Assembly (NCBI GenBank): GCA_031269165.1 | Contig: JAISZQ010000031.1 | Span: 1 to 15,732 of the forward strand | Direction: 5' to 3' | DNA: 15,732 nucleotides | Source: Spirochaetaceae bacterium | GTDB taxonomy: Bacteria > Spirochaetota > Spirochaetia > Treponematales > Breznakiellaceae | Shown here: piece after piece, positions 12,009-15,732 of the stretch | Layout of the letters: each line of letters starts with the position of its first letter | Numbering within the stretch: the first letter of the stretch is position 1 | Made by a program: the position numbers and the translations under genes | Notes under the pieces: model-generated | Told to the model about the DNA's origin: nothing | What the model saw: the letters and a program-made list of their open reading frames with translations, nothing else | Databases searched by the model: none

Positions 12009-12707
12009 ATGAGCTCTCCCTATCTCTCGGCCGATGAGTTTATTCGTTTTCCCGATCCCAGCGAGGCAATCGGTGATGTCGTTGCTTTCAATGGCAACCT
12101 TTCGCCGGGAATGCTCATCTCGGCCTATCGGCAGGGCATCTTTCCGTGGTATAACGAGGGCGAGCCGATCCTCTGGCAGTCCCCCGACCCGCGTTTCGTG
12201 CTGTTTCCCGAAAAACTGCACGTTTCGCAGTCGATGCGGAGAATCCTCGCGTCAGGTGTCTACGACATTCGCTTCAACACGGCCTTTCCCCGCGTCATTC
12301 GCAACTGTGCCGAAATTCCTCGCAAAGGGCAGGACGGCACCTGGTTAACGAAAGACATGATCGACGCCTACGGCGAAATGCATCGTCTCGGCTACGTCCA
12401 CTCGGCGGAAGCCTGGCAGGACGATACCCTTGTGGGCGGCTGTTACGGCGTCCTTTTGGGCCCGCACGGACAGAGACTCGCCTTAGACGGCGATTCGGGC
12501 GGCGTCTTTTTCGGCGAGTCGATGTTCTCGCACAAGCCCAACGCCTCAAAAGCCGCCTTCCTCACGCTGGCCCAAAAACTCTTTGCCCAAAACATTGCCT
12601 TCATCGATTGTCAAGTCTGGACGGCCCACCTCGAAAGTCTCGGCGGCGAAAGCCTCTCCCGCAACGCCTACCTTGAGTTGCTCTTCAGCCATCTGGGGAG
12701 GCCGTAA
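12009..12707 (+). CDS. aat: Leucyl/phenylalanyl-tRNA--protein transferase
   Basis: Aat transfers Leu or Phe from aminoacyl-tRNA to proteins with N-terminal Arg or Lys, creating N-degrons that ClpS delivers to ClpAP. The 232 residues from the ATG at 12009 contain the family pattern AYRQGIFPWYNEGEPILWQS, DPRFVLFP, GTWLT, YGEMHRLGYVHSAEAW, GGCYGVLLG, FFGESMFSH and FIDCQVWTAHLESLGG. An upstream TTG in frame (11985) would add 8 residues. Neither start has a strong ribosome site, and the ATG gives the more usual N-terminus (SPYLSADEFIRFPDP). The gene follows clpP on the same strand, consistent with a shared transcript and linked roles in proteolysis. Confidence 0.96.
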   Translation: MSSPYLSADEFIRFPDPSEAIGDVVAFNGNLSPGMLISAYRQGIFPWYNEGEPILWQSPDPRFVLFPEKLHVSQSMRRILASGVYDIRFNTAFPRVIRNCAEIPRKGQDGTWLTKDMIDAYGEMHRLGYVHSAEAWQDDTLVGGCYGVLLGPHGQRLALDGDSGGVFFGESMFSHKPNASKAAFLTLAQKLFAQNIAFIDCQVWTAHLESLGGESLSRNAYLELLFSHLGRP

Positions 12708-12787
12708 CCGCGATCTTCCCGGTCAACAAAGGGAAGCCTCTTTGTCCACGGCATCCGGTCAAAACGCGACATTTGGGAACGGCCTTA

Positions 12788-13030
12788 GAGCCTGTTCAAA
12801 AACTCCTCAAAAGGGGGATCGGCAATTTGCCGCGTCTCCCCCTTCGCTCCAGCCGCGAGCGGCTTACGCTATCCCCCTCTGCGGGGGACACCCCCGCAAC
12901 GCCCCCGGATCCGGCTCAACGCTTCGCATTGAGCATGGAGTTTCGGAACAAGCGGGGCGAAGCCCGCCCGAAACTCCAGAAGCGGGCAAAGCCCGCGATC
13001 GAATCACAGCGGAGGGTTGCGTCCCGTTGT
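12788..13030. repeat. Repeat block downstream of aat with nested palindromic insert
   Basis: No gene here. After AGCCTGTTCAAAAACTC come GC-rich palindromes (TGCGGGGG-ACA-CCCCCGCA) and then the sequence shared with 1-105. The shared block is split by 12911-13004. The insert holds GCTCAACGC/GCATTGAGC (12914-12934, one mismatch), GGAGTTTCGG/CCGAAACTCC (12937-12977, perfect, with an inner GCGGG/CCCGC) and GCGGGC-AAA-GCCCGC (12982-12996). The stretch 12708-12787 shows only weak inverted repeats around CTTTGT. Confidence 0.6.
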
Positions 13031-13060
13031 CAACAACTTAAGCAAAAAGAAAAGAAAGGT

Positions 13061-13142
13061 CCGCGGATTGCGCCTGATGGCGGCGCGGATTAACACGGAT
13101 CGAGCGGGGTATAATCCGTGAAAATCCGCGTCAATCCGCGGA
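13061..13142. repeat. 82-bp palindromic CCGCGGATTG repeat
   Basis: Outer arms CCGCGGATTG (13061-13070) and CAATCCGCGG (about 13132-13141) and inner arms CGCGGATTAACACGGAT and ATCCGTGAAAATCCGCG (15 of 17 complementary) form a nested palindrome. It belongs to the family also seen at 4220-4300. Confidence 0.55.
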
Positions 13143-13149
13143 TAAAATT

Positions 13150-13194
13150 CTTACGTTGTTGACAGGGGAAAGTCTCCCCGGTCAACAACGTAAG
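13150..13194. repeat. 45-bp hairpin with 14-bp perfect arms
   Basis: CTTACGTTGTTGAC (13150-13163) and GTCAACAACGTAAG (13181-13194) are exact complements. Between them GGGGA and TCCCC form an inner stem. A related arm, GTCAACAACTTAAGC, occurs about 13029-13043. No T-tract on either side. Confidence 0.7.
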
Positions 13195-13229
13195 CACATG
13201 GAATAGAAGAATGACCACAGATTGCGCCA

Positions 13230-13500
13230 CATGGCGATCCAGATTATGCGGATTTTTTGTCTCGCCCCGCCCGTATCTTTTATCCCTTTTATCGCCGTTT
13301 CACGATACGCTTCTTTAATGATTATCGGTATAAACGTCGATAACCAAAGCGGCCTCAGCCTGTCAAAACTGCCAAACAGCATCCGCCCCAAAGGACGTTT
13401 GGTGTGGCTATCCCCGCCGGGCGCGCGCCGCCTATGGGTGGCTGCCTTCGGTAGCGCGGCTGCCCAAGACGGTACCACATCAAACGGCAAGACAAGCGGC
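13230..13500 (+). pseudogene. Degraded fragment matching the 101-247 cassette
   Basis: A plus-strand frame reads …GRLVWLSPPGARRLWVAAFG then SAAAQDGTTSNGKTS and stays open until it merges into antisense of the next gene. Nucleotides about 13398-13490 align with the minus strand of about 130-235 (shared GGCTGCCCAA and flanking CGCGC words, with few gaps). There is no credible start, so I treat it as a remnant of the same unknown protein family, abutting the stop of the aldo/keto reductase gene. Confidence 0.3.
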
Positions 13501-14655
13501 TCACTCGACCCAGCCTTTCAGCGTTTCGTGCGCCGTCTTGAGCGTCTCGATGATGTTGATCTTCTGGGGACACTTCTCCTCGCACGCGCCGCACGCCACG
13601 CACTGGGAAGCGTCGGTTTTGGCCTTGACCGCGAAGGAGTAGCCCCGGCGGGGCTGGTCAAAGTTCTCGAAACTCGCGCCGTCGTTGTAGAGGGAAAACG
13701 TGCCCGGAATGTCGACGTTGTTGGGACAGGGCATACAGTAGCGGCAACCCGTACAGGGAATCGAGCGGAGCGCGGTGTAGCGATCGCGCACACGGGCGAT
13801 GAGGTCTTTGTCCGCGTCGGAGAGACAGCCGGGCTTCGCGTCGTCCGCAGAAAAAATGCGGATGTTGTCCTTGACCTGCTCCAGCGTGGACATCCCGGAG
13901 AGGATACAACTCACTTCGGGATAGTCGAGGAGATGGCGGAAGGCCCAATCGGCGGCACTGCGCTTCACCGGATAGGCGTCGTAGATCGCCTTGACCGAGG
14001 GAGGGGGCGTAGCAAGACCGCCGCCGCGCAAGGGTTCCATGATCACGCAGGCGCACCCTTTTTTGCCGCACCGCTTGATCGCCCGCTCGGTCGCCTGAGC
14101 CTCGATGTCCATGAAGTTCTGCTGAATCTGGGCCATATCCCAGTCGTAATAGTCCAGAACATCGGCAAAACACTGTTCGTCGCCGTGGTAGGAGAACGCG
14201 ATTGCTTTAATCAAGCCCTCGCTCTTAAATTTTTCCCATTCGCCGATGATATTCCGCCGCTTGACCTCCTCCCAAGACGCGCCGGGGTTGATGTTGTGGA
14301 TGAGATACACGTCGATATAGTCCGTCCGCAACTTTTTTAGCGTGCTTTCGAGGTTCTTGCGAATATCCGCTTGGGTCGGCATCACGAAAAGGGGCTGCTT
14401 GGTCACCAGTTTGACCCTTTTCCGCCGCTCACCCTCAAGCGCTTCACCGACAATACTCTCGCTTGTCGTGTGATGATACGCGAAAGCCGTGTCAAAGTAG
14501 TTGACCCCGTTGTCCGCCGCATAACGGATCATCTCGAACGCCTTCTCCCGGTCGACCTCCGCGCTGTCGCCGTCGATGATTACCGGCATCCGCATACACC
14601 CCATGCCGAGCGCCGAAACCTTATACCCCAATTTCCCATAGTCACGATACTGCAT
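13501..14655 (-). CDS. Aldo/keto reductase with C-terminal 4Fe-4S ferredoxin domain
   Basis: 384 residues. The N-terminal TIM-barrel has the aldo/keto reductase tetrad D55 and Y60 (NYFDTAFAYHH), K86 (VTKQP) and H120 (YLIHNI), used for NAD(P)H-dependent carbonyl reduction. From about residue 300 it has two four-cysteine clusters, C301-C304-C307-C310 (CTGCRYCMPCP) and C352-C355-C358-C362 (CVACGACEEKCP), each suited to a [4Fe-4S] centre, so electrons may be exchanged with a ferredoxin-type partner. This fused form is common in anaerobes. The ATG at 14655 has GGAGG 9-10 nt upstream. It stands alone, flanked by repeats. The substrate is not predictable. Confidence 0.94.
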   Translation of the reverse strand: MQYRDYGKLGYKVSALGMGCMRMPVIIDGDSAEVDREKAFEMIRYAADNGVNYFDTAFAYHHTTSESIVGEALEGERRKRVKLVTKQPLFVMPTQADIRKNLESTLKKLRTDYIDVYLIHNINPGASWEEVKRRNIIGEWEKFKSEGLIKAIAFSYHGDEQCFADVLDYYDWDMAQIQQNFMDIEAQATERAIKRCGKKGCACVIMEPLRGGGLATPPPSVKAIYDAYPVKRSAADWAFRHLLDYPEVSCILSGMSTLEQVKDNIRIFSADDAKPGCLSDADKDLIARVRDRYTALRSIPCTGCRYCMPCPNNVDIPGTFSLYNDGASFENFDQPRRGYSFAVKAKTDASQCVACGACEEKCPQKINIIETLKTAHETLKGWVE

Positions 14656-14941
14656 TGAAAAAGCCTCCGATTTGATATAGTTCGGTAAATAGGATACTAA
14701 AAGCAGTGAAGAAAGTCTAGAAGTGCCCCAAGTATCCCGACATCATTCAAACTGCGAGTATAGTCTGTAGCGGCTGTTTCAAAATCTCGCGTCGTGTGAC
14801 AGGGCAGACTTTTCTTGAGGCCGTCTTTGGACGGGTCGCTTGAGGCTTGCTGGAACTCCTTTTTGGGCCGTAAACGGGGCGGTTAGCCGGGCGGAAACAC
14901 GGAGGAAAACGCGAATTGGGGCGAAAAAGGCGTTTCCGAGC

Positions 14942-15160
14942 CTAATCCAGCCAGGTGGGGGCTGCTCCGCCCCTCCGGGGAATTGAAAATGATAAATGGA
15001 TAATGGAAAATGATGGTGGCAGAACGCGCAGTCTCCAAAACACGACATTATCCATTTTCAATTCTCCATTTTCAATTCGCGCGAAGCGCGCCCCGCCAAC
15101 ATTAATCTCGGTACGAACCTCGTACCAGACATTCTCCGCCAATTCTCTTGGTAACCGCAT
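14942..15160 (-). pseudogene. Truncated RAYT-like ORF, copy C
   Basis: The ATG at 15160 follows a ribosome site (AGGAG, complement of 15166-15170) and the first residues, MRLPRELAENVWYEVRTEIN, match copies A and B. After VGG the frame enters the 14980-15078 insert and ends after 72 codons at 14942 in sequence derived from the ORF's 3' end read out of frame. The whole transposase-like core is lost. Confidence 0.75.
14980..15078. repeat. 99-bp MITE-like inverted-repeat element
   Basis: Perfect 12-bp ends GAATTGAAAATG (14980-14991) and CATTTTCAATTC (15067-15078). Inner GGATAATGG and CATTATCC words make a longer imperfect hairpin, and GCGCGAAGCGCGC (15079-15091) flanks it. Single-arm relatives lie at 267-290 and 4467-4530. 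It sits exactly where copy C lost its ORF centre. Confidence 0.65.
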
Positions 15161-15185
15161 AGAAACTCCTGTATAATAGATGGGC

Positions 15186-15214
15186 CTGTTCCAAAACCTC
15201 GCGTTGTGGAACAG
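15186..15214 (-). promoter_or_regulatory. Leader hairpin of copy C
   Basis: CTGTTCCAAAAC (15186-15197) and GTTGTGGAACAG (15203-15214) pair over 12 bp with one mismatch, between the conserved leader block and the ribosome site. It matches the position, but not the exact sequence, of the copy A hairpin. Confidence 0.55.
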
Positions 15215-15406
15215 CCTTGTACCCTCTATTAAGGCGTTGAGGTGCCGTTTTGCTTTAATCAAACGCGAAAAAAGCGTGAAAAAGGTAAGGTTTTGAACCA
15301 TGCGGCGCGTAAAGGCCCTGTTTGGCTTCTATTGCTTACCGGATAGTCTTTTATCCGCAGTTACAATCATGTCTGGATACTATACTAGTCGGGGAGGGCA
15401 TTTACT

Positions 15407-15521
15407 CTGGATTGCTTCACCCTTCGGGTTCGCAATGACGGGCGGCTTGCTCGCAATGACGCGGCGGGGGTTGTCATTGCGAGCCTGCGGCAACATAGTT
15501 GCCGTTGGCGAAGCAATCCAG
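15407..15521. repeat. 115-bp palindromic CGTCATTGCGAG repeat, second copy
   Basis: Starts CTGGATTGCTTC and ends GAAGCAATCCAG. It contains several CGCAATGACG units in one direction and GTCATTGCGAG in the other, plus an inner GGCAACATAGTTGCC palindrome. Same family as 4342-4425 but with extra internal units. Confidence 0.7.
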
Positions 15522-15536
15522 CCGGGGAAGGCCTAT

Positions 15537-15732
15537 AGCGGGACCCCGATCAGGCTTGGAGCGGGACCCCGATCAGGCTTGGAGCGGGACCCCGCTCAGG
15601 CTTGGAGCGGGACCCCGATCAGGCTTGGAGCGGGACCCCGATCAGGCTTGGAGCGGGACCCCGATCAGGCTTGGAGCGGGACCCCGCTCAGGCTTGGAGC
15701 GGGACCCCGCTCAGGCTTGGAGCGGGACCCCG
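15537..15732. repeat. 23-bp tandem repeat array, continuing past the window
   Basis: Eight complete 23-bp units (15537-15720) and the first 12 bases of a ninth. The unit begins AGCGGGACCCCG and ends CAGGCTTGG. Units differ only at one base after ACCCCG: A in units 1, 2, 4, 5 and 6, and C in units 3, 7 and 8. With C, AGCGGG and CCCGCT pair. There are no unique spacers, so it is not a CRISPR. The plus strand has no stop codon inside the array in any frame, but no start is seen either. Confidence 0.9.

Larger units (their letters stand above)
14731..15381 (-). mobile_element. RAYT-like element, copy C (both ends kept, centre replaced)
   Basis: On the minus strand the left end is AGTATCCAGACATGATTGTA (ending at plus 15381) and the right end on the plus strand is AGTATCCCGACATCATTCA (14731-14749). 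Inside are the conserved leader (15220-15285), a leader hairpin, a ribosome site, the first 21 codons of the ORF and the last part of the ORF plus tail. About 340 bp of the ORF are missing and a 99-bp inverted-repeat insert sits in their place. Two ends with a gutted centre is the structure of a non-autonomous derivative. The flanks GTGCCCCA and ATACTAGT show no target duplication. Confidence 0.65.

Noticed and set aside
13222..14340. Long plus-strand ORF of 372 codons
   Set aside because: Most of it is antisense to the aldo/keto reductase, whose catalytic and cysteine motifs are intact. Only the first part, before 13500, may be a remnant of something real.
15537..15732. CRISPR array
   Set aside because: Units are strictly tandem with no unique spacers between repeats and no cas genes nearby.

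Overview
The window reads as a chromosomal segment of a moderately GC-rich spirochaete. My best guess is a gut-type Treponema or close relative. The grounds are a spirochaetal-style FlgM with a sigma-28-like promoter, the order flgM-rsmI-tsaD, a tandem PII-like/DUF1538 pair, and a ClpP with the diverged active-site segment GLVASAAAI. The genus is inferred from memory of protein families and was not searched.

Layout. Positions 1-436 hold no intact gene: a repeat block and a degraded reading frame. A minus-strand block follows (437-2501): flgM, rsmI and tsaD. rsmI and tsaD overlap by four bases; flgM appears to have its own promoter. From 2502 to 4536 is accessory sequence: a roughly 0.9-kb element (copy A) with short terminal inverted repeats and a 168-residue ORF, then a frameshifted transposase remnant, then palindromic repeats. 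Positions 4537-6814 (minus) carry a two-gene unit, a DUF1538 membrane protein overlapping a tandem PII-like protein by eight bases. Divergent from it, 6954-10085 (plus) encodes an orphan RND permease. A second copy of the 168-residue ORF (copy B) follows at 10258-10764, then repeat debris with a 3' fragment (copy D). clpP and aat (11345-12707, plus) are housekeeping genes of related function. 12708-13500 is a dense palindrome and repeat region. 13501-14655 (minus) is an aldo/keto reductase with two C-terminal 4Fe-4S motifs. 14656-15732 holds a gutted third copy of the element (copy C), a large palindromic repeat and a 23-bp tandem array that runs off the end.

The most interesting signal is the element family. 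Its ORF aligns without gaps to the core of REP-associated tyrosine transposases (RAYT, Y1 family) as I remember it, but the catalytic His-x-His position reads Trp-Leu-Thr in both complete copies. The two copies are about 69% identical over exactly 168 codons. The element has imperfect terminal inverted repeats beginning AGTATCCCGACA, a conserved leader, a leader hairpin in two copies, and a GC-rich hairpin starting at the stop codon. A variant of the leader also lies directly upstream of the RND gene.

Functional themes: N-degron tagging and proteolysis (aat with clpP), translation fidelity (tsaD, rsmI), flagellar control (flgM), and a probable PII-controlled membrane transporter (DUF1538 with the tandem PII protein).
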